A DNA stretch of 42,475 nucleotides from DAIPHL01 sp036771375 (GTDB taxonomy: Bacteria > Synergistota > Synergistia > Synergistales > Synergistaceae): assembly GCA_036771375.1 (NCBI GenBank), contig DAIPHL010000002.1, forward strand, positions 1 through 42,475. The letters run 5' to 3'. The notes beneath the pieces are model-generated. The model was given only the letters and a program-made list of their open reading frames with translations, was not told where the DNA came from and did no database searches. Below are positions 1-8,535 of the stretch, piece after piece. How positions within the stretch are numbered: position 1 is the first letter of the stretch; every line of letters starts with the position of its first letter. A program made the translations under genes and the position numbers.

Positions 1-59
1 GGTCGGCGGAATATCCTTTCGGTCCGGAGGCGACATAGGCGCTTCGTGAGTTCCTTCAA

Positions 60-1292
60 TTGGCGGACCGTATGGGCTTTGAGACAAAAAACATAGACAA
101 CATGGTGGGATATGCCGAGATAGGGGAAGGACCTCTATTTGGCATATTGGTCCACTTGGACGTCGTTCCGGAGGGGGAGCTCTCGGCGTGGAAACTTCCG
201 CCCTATGCCGCCGAAATGGAGGGAGACCGTATTTACGCACGTGGCTCGGAGGACGACAAGGGACCTGCCGTGTCTGTTTTGTACGCCCTGAAGGCTCTGA
301 TCGATTCCGGACTTCCACTGAAACGGAGATTTCGCATCATCGCAGGGCTGGACGAGGAGAGCGGTTTTCGATGTATCGATCGCTATAGAAAGACCGAGGA
401 GATTCCCGCGGAGGGTTTTTCTCCCGACGCAAGCTTCCCGGTCGTCAACGGAGAAAAGGGCATCTTGCATTTTTCCCTGAGCAAAAGAATCGGCAATCTG
501 AATTCGATGGGTCTTCCGGAGATTCTTGAAATCAGAGGGGGGACCCGTATCAACGTAGTGCCCGACGAACTCGTCGCCTATTTTGAAAATGCGAGCGCCG
601 GCTATTTGGCACAGGCTTTCTCCAAAGAGAACGGAGCGATCGAGAGGACGGGCAGTGGGGTTATCGTAAGAATCAAGGGCGTTTCCGCACACGCCATGGA
701 GCCGTGGAAGGGCAAAAACGCGATACAACTCTTTCTCTCCCGCATCAAAGACCTCGACTACGGGCCGATGGAACTTCTGGTCGAACTGATAAAGCTCCAT
801 GGCCTTTTTGAACTCGAGACACGCGGAGAGAGCCTCGGCATCGCGACGGAGGACGAGATCTCGGGACCGCTTTCCTGCAATCTGGCCCTCATCTCGTACA
901 AAGACGGACTGGTCACTGTCGATTGCGATATCCGTTATCCCGTCACGACACCGGGCGATTGGGTTCTGGAGGGGCTTTCCCGGGCGGCGAAAAGCATTGG
1001 ATGGAATCTGCGCATCGTGCTTCACGAAAAACCTCTTTTTGTCCCCCCCGAGAGCGACCTCGTTCGAACTCTGCTCGACGCCTACCGAGCGATTACCGGC
1101 GAAAAAGGAGAGCCTTTTTCGATCGGTGGAGGGACCTACTGCAAGCGTATGCCGGGTATGGTTTCCTTCGGCGGTCTTTTCCCCGGGGACGGGAGCAACG
1201 CGCATCAGGCGAACGAGTGCGTTTCCCTTGACGCGCTGCGCAGAATGACCCACGTGTACGCCGAGGCCCTGGCCAGATTGAACGAGGTATAA
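60..1292 (+). CDS. M20 dipeptidase (PepV/Sapep type), 5'-partial and interrupted upstream by an in-frame TAG
   Basis: This is a zinc-dependent M20-family dipeptidase, cytoplasmic, which hydrolyses dipeptides. The motifs appear in family order: HLDVVPEG (metal His/Asp), GSEDDKGP (bridging Asp), LDEESG (catalytic Glu pair), HAMEPWKGKNA (His of the lid domain) and a C-terminal GDGSNAHQANE (metal His). The first start codon after a stop is TTG at 60, giving 410 residues, whereas the family is usually about 460-470. Family-like sequence continues upstream in the same frame (SAEYPFGPEAT, then TAG at 36-38, then ALREFLQLADRMGF), so 60 is not the native start. The gene enters from the left edge and carries a nonsense codon. 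Either it is a pseudogene or the base is a sequencing or assembly error. The family assignment is firm; the state of the gene is uncertain. Confidence 0.8.
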   Translation: MADRMGFETKNIDNMVGYAEIGEGPLFGILVHLDVVPEGELSAWKLPPYAAEMEGDRIYARGSEDDKGPAVSVLYALKALIDSGLPLKRRFRIIAGLDEESGFRCIDRYRKTEEIPAEGFSPDASFPVVNGEKGILHFSLSKRIGNLNSMGLPEILEIRGGTRINVVPDELVAYFENASAGYLAQAFSKENGAIERTGSGVIVRIKGVSAHAMEPWKGKNAIQLFLSRIKDLDYGPMELLVELIKLHGLFELETRGESLGIATEDEISGPLSCNLALISYKDGLVTVDCDIRYPVTTPGDWVLEGLSRAAKSIGWNLRIVLHEKPLFVPPESDLVRTLLDAYRAITGEKGEPFSIGGGTYCKRMPGMVSFGGLFPGDGSNAHQANECVSLDALRRMTHVYAEALARLNEV

Positions 1293-1697
1293 AGACGCTT
1301 TTTTCGTTTGTTTTTCTAAGGACGTAATGATAAGGAAATAATATGCGTAAAGAGGCTTTGGATTTGATTTTCGGAGCTCTTTGTGCTGTTTCGTATTGGT
1401 ACGAAGGCGGACGAAGAAGATGAAAAACGATACCGAACGCTTCATTGAAAATGTTATCGGAATTCTCGGCGGGCGTTTCACTCGCTTATGATTTCTACCT
1501 ATAGTAAAGAAGAATTCCCGGTATTCTTGCAGCAAAGGTAAAAATCGAGGGCGTTCAACTGATCGATGACATATTTTCACTCCAAAAATGTGTAAACTAT
1601 TTAAAATGATTCTCTTCCTTCCCGACGTGAGATACAATGAGATATGGATTTAAGTACGTACCCGATGAGGATTTCCGGCGAGGAGGTTGTTTCCAAC
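1293..1697. other. Intergenic region between the dipeptidase and the chemoreceptor
   Basis: No convincing gene is visible in these roughly 400 bases. The stretch is AT-rich compared with its neighbours. A TACAAT at 1633-1638 could be a -10 element for the chemoreceptor but has no good -35. Frames crossing the region on the minus strand are antisense to the flanking genes and have no family resemblance. Confidence 0.4.
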
Positions 1698-3839
1698 GTG
1701 ATCATGAAGGAAAGAAAAGAAAACGAAACCCGAAAAGAATTGCAGGTGTTTTCCAAGACAAAGGAGCCAATCGGAGAAGAGCGGCGCCGACGGCGCAGTC
1801 TTGCGATCTCCATGTGTCTTGTCTTCGTGCCGATCGTGACGTTGATGGCGTTTGCCATTTCCCTGTCCGGGTACCTCAATGCCAGGGCCATCATCCGGAG
1901 GGAGGTTGCCGCTCAGATACGCGTAGAGGTGAAGTACGGTCTGGAGTACACGAATTCCTTCTTCTCCAGGCAGAAAACCTTGGCTCAATGTCTGGCGGAG
2001 ACGATCGAGGCACAGTTCGGCAAACTGACCGGAGAGGATTACGATGCCCTGCTGGTCAAGAGCATCTCCCTTTACGAGGAGACGTTTGGTATGGGAATCT
2101 GGTTTGCGCCGAACGCTTTTCCCGGCCTCAAAAAATTCGCGCCGTACGCTTTTCGGGACGGAGGTACCGTCAAACCGGACGATACGTACACGACGAACGA
2201 CTTCGACATCTGGACCTCGGAATGGTATATCGTAGGCAAATCCGCCAAGGAGGGGGGCTGGACGAAATTTTACATAGACCCCGCGACCAATGTCCCCATG
2301 GTGACGTTCTGCTACCCCATGTACCGTCGCTCGGGCGACCTACTGGGCGTCGTCACGGTAGATATCGACACCACGAGCCTTCGCAACGAGATCGCTTCCA
2401 TGAAGCTCGGCTTCGGTGGCAAGGCTCTCCTTCTCGAGCCCGATGGGACCGTCCTCGGCGGACTGGATGCGTCCCGTTCCGGAAAGGATGTTCGCGAGGG
2501 AGGAAACCCGTCGTTTCGCAAGGCCGTGGACGAACTCCTCGCGAAACCAAACGGCGAGGTCTCCTTCTCGAACGAGGACGGAGGTAACATTCTCTTTTTC
2601 TCCACGGTGCCCGATACGGGTTGGAAGTTTTGCGTCTGGGTGACGGAGCGGGGGATGTTCGTGTTCGCATCCCTGAGGTATCTGCTCTGGATGTCGGCTC
2701 TGACAGGATGTGTCTCGTTGGCGATCGTTGCATTGATCATTGTCCTCTTTGCCCGCAATATCGCCAAGGTGGCCGGGCGCTACAGCCGTTTTGCCGAGTT
2801 CATCGCCTCTGGAGATCTGAGGAGTCGGGGTGACGATGCGATTGGAACGAGGGCCGACGAACTTGGTGACACGGGACGAGCTCTTTTGAGCATGCGCGAG
2901 CGCCTTTTACAGATCATCAGCGATACACAGGCGAGCACCGTTTCTGTGGATGAAAGCGCGAAGAGGCTTGCGGCTTTTGCTCAGGAGATCGCAGGGGCGG
3001 CCGAACACGTGGCCATGTCCATCACAAACATCGCACGGAGTTCGACGGAACAGAACGAACGGCTTGCGGATATTCGCGAGACCTTAGCGGCCTGTGATGG
3101 AGATATCGGCTCCATGGATGCCATGATCGGAGAGGTCGGATCGTCCACCCAGGGCATCGAAGATATGGCGAAAGAGAGTCACCACGAGATGGAAAACATG
3201 AGCGGTTCCTTCGCTCGGTTGGGTTCGATGTTCAACGACGTGATGGAAAAGGTGCAATCCGTTGGAGAGAGCACCCGAAAGATCAACGAGATCACCGGAA
3301 TGATCAACGATTTGGCCGAACAGACGAACCTTTTGGCCCTGAACGCAGCCATCGAGGCAGCACGGGCTGGAGAGTTCGGACGAGGTTTCGCCGTCGTCGC
3401 CGAAGAGGTGCGTAAACTGGCGGAGAAGAGTCGTGATTCCTCTCACGAGATCAACAAGGTGATCGAGCGGATTATGGGGGATACCCGAGTCATGATCGAC
3501 TCGACCGAGAAGGTCAATCAGGAGATTGTGACGCAGGGAGAGGGGGTCCGCCAGACCATTCAATCTTTCGAGAACATTGTGGGAGCGGTGGACGAGATCA
3601 TCCCCAAGGTGAGGTCGACTCAGGAACTCTCCCGAAAGGTCAGAAATGAGGAAAATGCGCTGCAGAACAAGGTAGATGAAGTATCTTCACTCTCCCAATC
3701 CATCGCATCCAGCGCGGAAAACATCTCCGCCTCCGCGGAGGAGATGAGCTCTTCCACTCAGGATGCTTCGGCTTCACTGGCGGAGCTGGAAAAGATGACG
3801 ACGAAGATGAAAGAGGACGTCGAGTTCTTTAAAATCTGA
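1698..3839 (+). CDS. Methyl-accepting chemotaxis protein with periplasmic Cache domain
   Basis: Transmembrane chemoreceptor that signals ligand binding to CheA/CheW. With the chosen GTG start the protein has 713 residues: a charged cytoplasmic start, TM1 at about 34-56, a periplasmic Cache-type sensor (about 57-325, with a motif around WYIVGKSAKEGGW and a PMYRRSGDLLGVVTVDID strand), TM2 at about 328-352, HAMP, then a long coiled-coil signalling domain. The conserved hairpin tip reads DLAEQTNLLALNAAIEAARA, near residue 540. GTG 1698 was chosen because AGGAGG at 1681-1686 precedes it by 11 bases. An in-frame ATG at 1644 lacks a Shine-Dalgarno site and would add 18 residues. No C-terminal CheR-docking pentapeptide is seen. 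Cache domains usually bind amino acids or small carboxylates; the ligand here is unknown. Confidence 0.9.
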   Translation: MIMKERKENETRKELQVFSKTKEPIGEERRRRRSLAISMCLVFVPIVTLMAFAISLSGYLNARAIIRREVAAQIRVEVKYGLEYTNSFFSRQKTLAQCLAETIEAQFGKLTGEDYDALLVKSISLYEETFGMGIWFAPNAFPGLKKFAPYAFRDGGTVKPDDTYTTNDFDIWTSEWYIVGKSAKEGGWTKFYIDPATNVPMVTFCYPMYRRSGDLLGVVTVDIDTTSLRNEIASMKLGFGGKALLLEPDGTVLGGLDASRSGKDVREGGNPSFRKAVDELLAKPNGEVSFSNEDGGNILFFSTVPDTGWKFCVWVTERGMFVFASLRYLLWMSALTGCVSLAIVALIIVLFARNIAKVAGRYSRFAEFIASGDLRSRGDDAIGTRADELGDTGRALLSMRERLLQIISDTQASTVSVDESAKRLAAFAQEIAGAAEHVAMSITNIARSSTEQNERLADIRETLAACDGDIGSMDAMIGEVGSSTQGIEDMAKESHHEMENMSGSFARLGSMFNDVMEKVQSVGESTRKINEITGMINDLAEQTNLLALNAAIEAARAGEFGRGFAVVAEEVRKLAEKSRDSSHEINKVIERIMGDTRVMIDSTEKVNQEIVTQGEGVRQTIQSFENIVGAVDEIIPKVRSTQELSRKVRNEENALQNKVDEVSSLSQSIASSAENISASAEEMSSSTQDASASLAELEKMTTKMKEDVEFFKI

Positions 3840-3865
3840 AGCGCCCTCAAGACCAATGACAAGAG

Positions 3866-3894
3866 TGGCGGACTTTCTCTACGGAGGTCCGCCA
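3866..3894 (+). terminator. Hairpin downstream of the chemoreceptor, possible terminator
   Basis: An 8-bp perfect stem, TGGCGGAC (3866-3873) with GTCCGCCA (3887-3894), closes a 13-base loop 26 bases after the chemoreceptor stop. There is no clear T-tract after it, so factor-independent termination is uncertain. Confidence 0.4.
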
Positions 3895-3933
3895 TGTCTC
3901 TATTCTGGATGAAATGTCTCTATTCTGGATGAA
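3894..3933. repeat. Exact tandem duplication, 2 x 20 bp
   Basis: The 20-mer starting ATGTCTCTATTC occupies 3894-3913 and is repeated without change at 3914-3933. It directly follows the hairpin arm. It looks like a recent slippage duplication in non-coding DNA. Confidence 0.9.
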
Positions 3934-4605
3934 AGCCTTTTCGATGTTGTCCGTATCCGCTTTGACACCAGCACTCGCCGCGACTCTCTTGGGGCAGGCG
4001 GGACTTCCTCCTTTGCCTCTCCTCTTTTATTCGGCATTTTAGATGCGCGTCTCGATTAAGGGAAGAGGAATCGATTCGGTTCGGTCTATACCGTGTCCTG
4101 AAATGCTTGGGCCCATGTTCCCGTGAATGAGAGAGTACATTCTTCTTTCCTCAAATGCTTTCTGTAAACGCCGGAAGGAATCTCCGTGATCCCAGGACTT
4201 CCGCCGTCCCTTCCCGAAAATTCTTCGCTTCGCTCCACGCTCCCATACGCTCAAATGCCTTCAATTCTCCCGCTTGAATGTCACGCCCTTCTCGCCCACG
4301 CGTGCATTTTCTGAGGATAAATGATAAATGACGTTGAGTACATTGACAAAAATGTTAGATGATGATATAAACTTTTTGCAAGCATCAGATCTACCAAGAT
4401 ATATCAATATAATTTTGCAGCGAAAACCAGAGTAACAGTTATTCTTTGGTCCCAATATGACGTTGTTTTCCTCAAAACTGAATATGATGTTCCATCTATT
4501 GGCTTCATTGAGAATGGTGTGTATGAATTATGCGTTCCCAAAGCAGTCTTAAAGTGCTGTGGAAAATGGGGCTACAAAAGTAAAAAATAATGCAAAAGGA
4601 GGATT
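3934..4605. other. Long intergenic region and leader upstream of the MBL-symporter operon
   Basis: No recognised gene is seen. 3934-4260 has ordinary base composition and holds only short, unconvincing minus-strand frames. From about 4300 the DNA turns AT-rich. A σ70-type promoter lies at 4343-4371, leaving a leader of about 230-290 bases before the first open frames. From 4366 to about 4590 one plus-strand frame stays open (ending GKWGYKSKK, then TAA) but has no start codon of its own with a Shine-Dalgarno site. It may be a decayed coding remnant or chance. Confidence 0.4.
4343..4371 (+). promoter_or_regulatory. σ70-type promoter for the MBL-symporter-oxidase operon
   Basis: TTGACA at 4343-4348, a 17-base spacer and TATAAA at 4366-4371 give a near-consensus promoter pointing towards the operon at 4606-11476. 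Confidence 0.65.
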
Positions 4606-4662
4606 ATGACTATTTTTAAACAGGAACAAGGAACACAAAAACACGAGGAAAAAGGAGGTTAA
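4606..4662 (+). CDS. Possible 18-residue leader peptide
   Basis: A short open frame (MTIFKQEQGTQKHEEKGG) starts at an ATG preceded by AAAAGGAGG at 4594-4602. The spacing of three bases is short. It ends three bases before the start of the next gene, and its last codons overlap that gene's Shine-Dalgarno sequence (AAAGGAGGT), an arrangement that would couple translation of the two. No runs of a single amino acid suggest classical attenuation. It matches nothing I recognise and may simply be a by-product of two purine-rich ribosome sites. Confidence 0.3.
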   Translation: MTIFKQEQGTQKHEEKGG

Positions 4663-4665
4663 GAA

Positions 4666-5394
4666 ATGTCTGTACATCCCGAAATCTTGTTTTTTGGTTT
4701 TCCTGGCAAAGCAAACAACACGTTCCTTGGGTGGAGTTCCATTGCGCTTTTACAAAGCAATGGCGTCAATTGTCTGTTTGATACGGGTGGTCATGGCGCC
4801 CGACCGAATTTAATCCGAGCCTTGGAAGATAGAAATTTGAGCTTGAACGATATTGATATTGTTTTTTTAAGCCATTTACACTTCGACCACTGTGCAAATG
4901 TTTCTCTTTTCCCTCAGGCGACTTTTTGTTTTAGCGCAGAGGAGTGGGAGCATGCAAATCTCTCGGACGATCTCTGCGTACAGGAAGGGATACTGCCACA
5001 GCTTCGCGCGTTCAAGAAAAAATTGCTTAAAAACGATGGCGAAGAGATTTTCAAAGGAGCTGTCTCCTATTTTACACCAGGACATACTCCGGGAAGCACC
5101 TCATTGATCTGTGAAGAGGAAGAAGGTTGTTATGCACTCTGTGGGGACGCGATCAAGAATCGTTCGGAGCTGGAAATGAAACCGGTTGCAATGACTCTTT
5201 GTGCTGAACAGAGCGAAGAAAGCATAAAAAAGATAAAAACATTGAGCAACCGCGTACTCCCAGGACATGATTGTTGGCTTTATCTTGAAGAGAATGACAC
5301 AGTGGTTCCTCATGGCACGAACGACATCCTGATCACCCTTCCGGAAGGCATAACGATAAATGGCGACACCACGGTTCGGCTGCGAATCGACTGA
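4666..5394 (+). CDS. MBL-fold metallohydrolase (lactonase/glyoxalase II-like)
   Basis: A 242-residue cytoplasmic metallo-β-lactamase-fold hydrolase. The dinuclear metal motif HLHFDH is at residues 70-75 (H70, H72, D74, H75), followed by PGHTPGS (metal His near 140), a GDAIKN loop carrying the bridging Asp near 160 and PGHD (His near 207). This is the layout of the AHL-lactonase/glyoxalase II branch rather than antibiotic β-lactamases. The AAAGGAGGT site sits six bases before the ATG. It is the first full gene of an operon that continues with a membrane peptide, a symporter and redox genes, so hydrolysis of a lactone, thioester or cyclic form of the imported compound is plausible. That role is inferred; the substrate cannot be read from the sequence. 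Confidence 0.85.
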   Translation: MSVHPEILFFGFPGKANNTFLGWSSIALLQSNGVNCLFDTGGHGARPNLIRALEDRNLSLNDIDIVFLSHLHFDHCANVSLFPQATFCFSAEEWEHANLSDDLCVQEGILPQLRAFKKKLLKNDGEEIFKGAVSYFTPGHTPGSTSLICEEEEGCYALCGDAIKNRSELEMKPVAMTLCAEQSEESIKKIKTLSNRVLPGHDCWLYLEENDTVVPHGTNDILITLPEGITINGDTTVRLRID

Positions 5395-5411
5395 GGCAAG
5401 GAGGTTCTAAG

Positions 5412-5519
5412 ATGCAATACCTGGGCGTAGGAGAAGTATTCGTGTTGTTCATTGGACCAGTAATTCCTCCCCTATTGGCACTCTTCTGGTACCTGAAGAG
5501 TAAGAAGGAACCCGAGTGA
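5412..5519 (+). CDS. Symporter small accessory protein-like peptide (35 aa, single membrane segment)
   Basis: A 35-codon frame starts at an ATG preceded by AAGGAGG (5398-5404) and ends 12 bases before the symporter start. The peptide has a short polar N-terminus, one hydrophobic stretch (VFVLFIGPVIPPLLALFWYL, about residues 9-28) and a lysine-rich tail (KSKKEPE), the topology of a one-pass membrane microprotein. Very small proteins of this shape are known directly upstream of sodium:solute symporters and are annotated as symporter small accessory proteins. Position and composition fit that group; membership was not tested by alignment. It probably helps assembly or stability of the transporter. 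It is shorter than the usual gene-calling cutoff. Confidence 0.7.
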   Translation: MQYLGVGEVFVLFIGPVIPPLLALFWYLKSKKEPE

Positions 5520-5531
5520 GGAGATGATGAG

Positions 5532-6980
5532 ATGAACGGCGTTATGATCGGTCTTATCGCATATTTTGTTGTAGTCATAGGGATCAGCTATTTTTCTCGC
5601 AAATGCCGCCCGATGGAAGACCAGGGGGACTATATCGTCGGAAAAGGATTTGGAAGTGTCGTAACCGGTTTTGCCGCTGCATCCACGCTTGCGAGCGGCT
5701 ACGCTTTTATCGGTCTTGTCGCCCTTGGATATCATATGGGTTTTCTTGCCCTCTATCAGGCGATCCTTGCTCCTTTTTTCGATTTTCTTTGTTGGCGTTT
5801 TTTATCGCATAAAGTAAAGACGCTTTCGGTCAAACACAAATCCATGACCGCGGTGGATCTTCTTGCTTCTCTTCGGGGAGATCCTACAAACATGATCCGC
5901 ATCTTGAGTGGACTGACTGTCGCGATTTTCATGTTCGCCTACCTTGGTTCCAACATCATTGCGGCAGGAAAAGCCGCCGTAGCTCTTAAAATAGATTACA
6001 ATATGGCGATCTTCGCCTCTTCTCTCTTTGTCATGTTTTACGTTGTGTATGGAGGAGTGACGGCGGCGTATTGGGCGGAAGCATTTCAGGGGTTTTTGAT
6101 GGTGCTTATGTGTATTCTCATGCCAGCCGCCGCAATAGTACATCTAGGCGGATTCGGAGGGTTCATCACAAAACTACACCAAATCGATCCGCTGTTGGTT
6201 TCGTGGACGGGTGGAAAATTAGGTTGGCCTCTTTTCGCCGCCCTTTGGTTGTGGCTGGGGGTTGCGCTTGGGTTCTTGGGACAGCCTCAGGGTTTACAAA
6301 AATTCGTTGCGATTGAATCGACTGACAAGATCCCCGGAGCAGCCCTGATTGCGATCTCGTTTAACACCATAAGACAATACTTTCCTCTCATTCTCGGTCT
6401 CTGTTGTCGGGTCATATTCCCCGCAATCGGGGACGCGGAGATGTCAACACCGACTTTCATCTATACCTTTTTCCCGAATTTTCTGGGCGGATTGATGTTA
6501 GCAGCCGTTTTTGCCGCAATCATGTCCACCAATTCGTCTCTTTTATTGCAGGGAACTGCCGAGATCACCGTAAATGTCATGAGAAAGGGTTTTCTTAGAA
6601 ATATCGAAAAGAACGAAAAGTTTTACAAACGAGTCAGTCAGGTGTGCACGGCCGTTTTCGGTTTGGTGGCGCTGGTGTTGGCGATGCTTAAAATTGATTC
6701 GGTGTTCAGTCTCAATCAGTTGGCTTGGGCTGGCCTTGCGGCATCTTTTGCACCCAGTCTGATATTGGCTGTATACTGGAAAAAAACGACGCACCAGGCT
6801 ATTTTAACGGGAATTGTCATGGGAACGTTGTCGACGTTTGTTTGGTATCATGGTGGGAAACCGCTCTTCAATCTACATCAAGGAACGGCATCGTTTCTCA
6901 TAACTACATTCGTCGTCATCCTTACAAGCTTGGCAACTTACAGAAAGGATTGTCAAAGCGACAAAAGCGCATCGCAGTAA
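5532..6980 (+). CDS. Sodium:solute symporter (SSS family)
   Basis: A 482-residue inner-membrane Na+-coupled symporter with about 13 hydrophobic segments spread over the full length, typical for SSS proteins related to PutP, PanF and ActP. The N-terminal helix (GVMIGLIAYFVVVIGISYFS), the helix-2 segment with AASTLASGYAFIGL and the conserved GFLGQPQGLQKF region identify the family. Substrates of SSS members include sugars, amino acids and monocarboxylates; the operon's hydroxy-acid-type enzymes favour an organic acid, which is an inference. The start is the ATG 12 bases after the small membrane peptide, with GAGGAGATG upstream. Base composition is somewhat more AT-rich than in the downstream redox genes. 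Confidence 0.9.
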   Translation: MNGVMIGLIAYFVVVIGISYFSRKCRPMEDQGDYIVGKGFGSVVTGFAAASTLASGYAFIGLVALGYHMGFLALYQAILAPFFDFLCWRFLSHKVKTLSVKHKSMTAVDLLASLRGDPTNMIRILSGLTVAIFMFAYLGSNIIAAGKAAVALKIDYNMAIFASSLFVMFYVVYGGVTAAYWAEAFQGFLMVLMCILMPAAAIVHLGGFGGFITKLHQIDPLLVSWTGGKLGWPLFAALWLWLGVALGFLGQPQGLQKFVAIESTDKIPGAALIAISFNTIRQYFPLILGLCCRVIFPAIGDAEMSTPTFIYTFFPNFLGGLMLAAVFAAIMSTNSSLLLQGTAEITVNVMRKGFLRNIEKNEKFYKRVSQVCTAVFGLVALVLAMLKIDSVFSLNQLAWAGLAASFAPSLILAVYWKKTTHQAILTGIVMGTLSTFVWYHGGKPLFNLHQGTASFLITTFVVILTSLATYRKDCQSDKSASQ

Positions 6981-7044
6981 TATAATTTTAATTACATAAG
7001 AAATTTTTAGTAAAAAAGCTTTTTGCCTGAAAACAGGGGGGATA

Positions 7045-8535
7045 ATGCTGAAGATTGACTACGATGTGATCATAATCGGGGCGGGCGTCGTCGGAAACGC
7101 CATTGCGCGGGAGCTTTCACGTTTCGACATCAGGCTGTGTGTACTGGAAAAAGAGCTCGATGTCGCGCTTGGTACAAGCTGCCGAAACAGTGGAGTCCTG
7201 CACTCCGGAATCAACTATGTCCCCGGCACCAACAGGGCCGCTCTGAACGTCAAAGGCAATACCATGATGGACAAGCTTTGCCGTGAACTCAAGGTACCCA
7301 TCAAAAGGATCGGCAAGCTCACCATCGCCCTGTCGGAGGAAGATCTACCCGGTCTTTACAGACAGAAAGAACAGGGAGAGGCAAACGGCGTACAGGGGAT
7401 GGAGCTCAAGGATAACACGGCCATGCGACGGATACAACCTGGTGTCGCCGGTATTCTGGGTCTTTGGACTCCGAGTAGCGCGATCATTTCACCTTACGGA
7501 CTCGCCATCGCCCTCGCGGAAAATGCCCATCAAAACGGGGCGGACTACCGCCTTGGATACGAGGTCGTGGGAATCGCCCAAAAAGGCACGGGGCAAGAGA
7601 GATGCTTCGAGGTTTTCGTGAAGGGTGAGAAAAAGCTGTCATCCCGTGTTGTCGTCAATTCGGCGGGTCTGCACGCAGACGAGGTCAGCCGGATGCTGGG
7701 CATCGAAGCACCGAGAGTGTGGGCTTGCCGTGGTGAATATTACGTCCTCGACAAACGCCTCGACGGCTCCCTGAAGACACTCATCTATCCCGTACCGGGA
7801 CCCAACGATCCCGGACTGGGGATACATCTGACTCCCACCGTCGACGGAAACATCTTGATCGGGCCCAGTGCGGTCTATATTCCGACCGAAAGTCGCGACA
7901 GCTACAGAACCACCGCCGAGATCATGCCGACCCTCCACCGGGAGGGATTGCGAATTCTGCCTGGCCTGAAGGCGTCGGATTTTATCAGGAATTTTGCAGG
8001 AAACAGACCCAAGCTGGCTCCCCCGGAGATCGGAGGAAATACGGAGTTTTTGATAGAAAACGTAAAAAGTGTCCCCGGTTTCATACAGCTCTTGGGAATC
8101 GAAAGTCCAGGCCTTACAAGCTCTCCGGCGATTGCCGAAACCGTACGGAAGATGGTGGCTTTACATATCGCGATGAAACCAAGGGAAGATTTCATATCTG
8201 AAAGAAAAGGTTTTGCCGGGCACTTCTTCGAGCTTCCAAAAGACGTTCGTATGGCGTTGATCGGGGAAGAACCGGAGTACGGTGAAATCATATGTCGCTG
8301 CGAACGTATCACCAAGAAAGAGGTGCGCGACGCGATCGAAAATCCCCTGGGTGCGCGTGTCCTGCTCGGCCTGAAATATCGGGCGAGAACAATGATGGGG
8401 CGCTGCCAAGGCGGTTTTTGCGTCCCAAGAATCACGAAAATGCTGCGCGACGAATACGGATACGAGCCGGACGATTACCTTCTGGCCGGAAGAGGTTCGT
8501 TCCTGTTTTCGGGGAAAGTGCGAGAGGCAGAGTGA
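7045..8535 (+). CDS. FAD-dependent oxidoreductase with C-terminal BFD-like [2Fe-2S] domain (GlpA/LhgO-like)
   Basis: A 496-residue DAO-family flavoenzyme. The N-terminal dinucleotide fold is VIIIGAGVVGNAIARELS, followed by the NSGVLHSGINY motif typical of L-2-hydroxyglutarate oxidase and anaerobic glycerol-3-phosphate dehydrogenase. The C-terminal domain carries four cysteines, CRC (417, 419) and CQGGFC (454, 459), the ligand pattern of the BFD-like [2Fe-2S] domain. Such enzymes oxidise a secondary alcohol (2-hydroxy acid or glycerol-3-phosphate) and pass electrons through the iron-sulfur partner. The next two genes overlap or abut it, as in GlpABC-like sets with DUF1667. No glycerol kinase or glycerol facilitator is nearby, so a 2-hydroxy acid is the more likely substrate. 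A GGGGGG tract lies seven bases before the ATG. Confidence 0.88.
   Translation: MLKIDYDVIIIGAGVVGNAIARELSRFDIRLCVLEKELDVALGTSCRNSGVLHSGINYVPGTNRAALNVKGNTMMDKLCRELKVPIKRIGKLTIALSEEDLPGLYRQKEQGEANGVQGMELKDNTAMRRIQPGVAGILGLWTPSSAIISPYGLAIALAENAHQNGADYRLGYEVVGIAQKGTGQERCFEVFVKGEKKLSSRVVVNSAGLHADEVSRMLGIEAPRVWACRGEYYVLDKRLDGSLKTLIYPVPGPNDPGLGIHLTPTVDGNILIGPSAVYIPTESRDSYRTTAEIMPTLHREGLRILPGLKASDFIRNFAGNRPKLAPPEIGGNTEFLIENVKSVPGFIQLLGIESPGLTSSPAIAETVRKMVALHIAMKPREDFISERKGFAGHFFELPKDVRMALIGEEPEYGEIICRCERITKKEVRDAIENPLGARVLLGLKYRARTMMGRCQGGFCVPRITKMLRDEYGYEPDDYLLAGRGSFLFSGKVREAE

Noticed and set aside
36..38. TAG as pyrrolysine codon in the dipeptidase
   Set aside because: TAG ends at least eight intact genes in the window and no pyl gene is present; a point mutation or sequence error is simpler.
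135..1637. 500-codon minus-strand frame over the dipeptidase
   Set aside because: Antisense to a clear M20 peptidase, no recognisable domains and no ribosome site.
4039..4455. Two minus-strand frames of 64-71 codons upstream of the MBL operon
   Set aside because: No ribosome site, no family resemblance, and they cross the composition change and promoter in this intergenic region.
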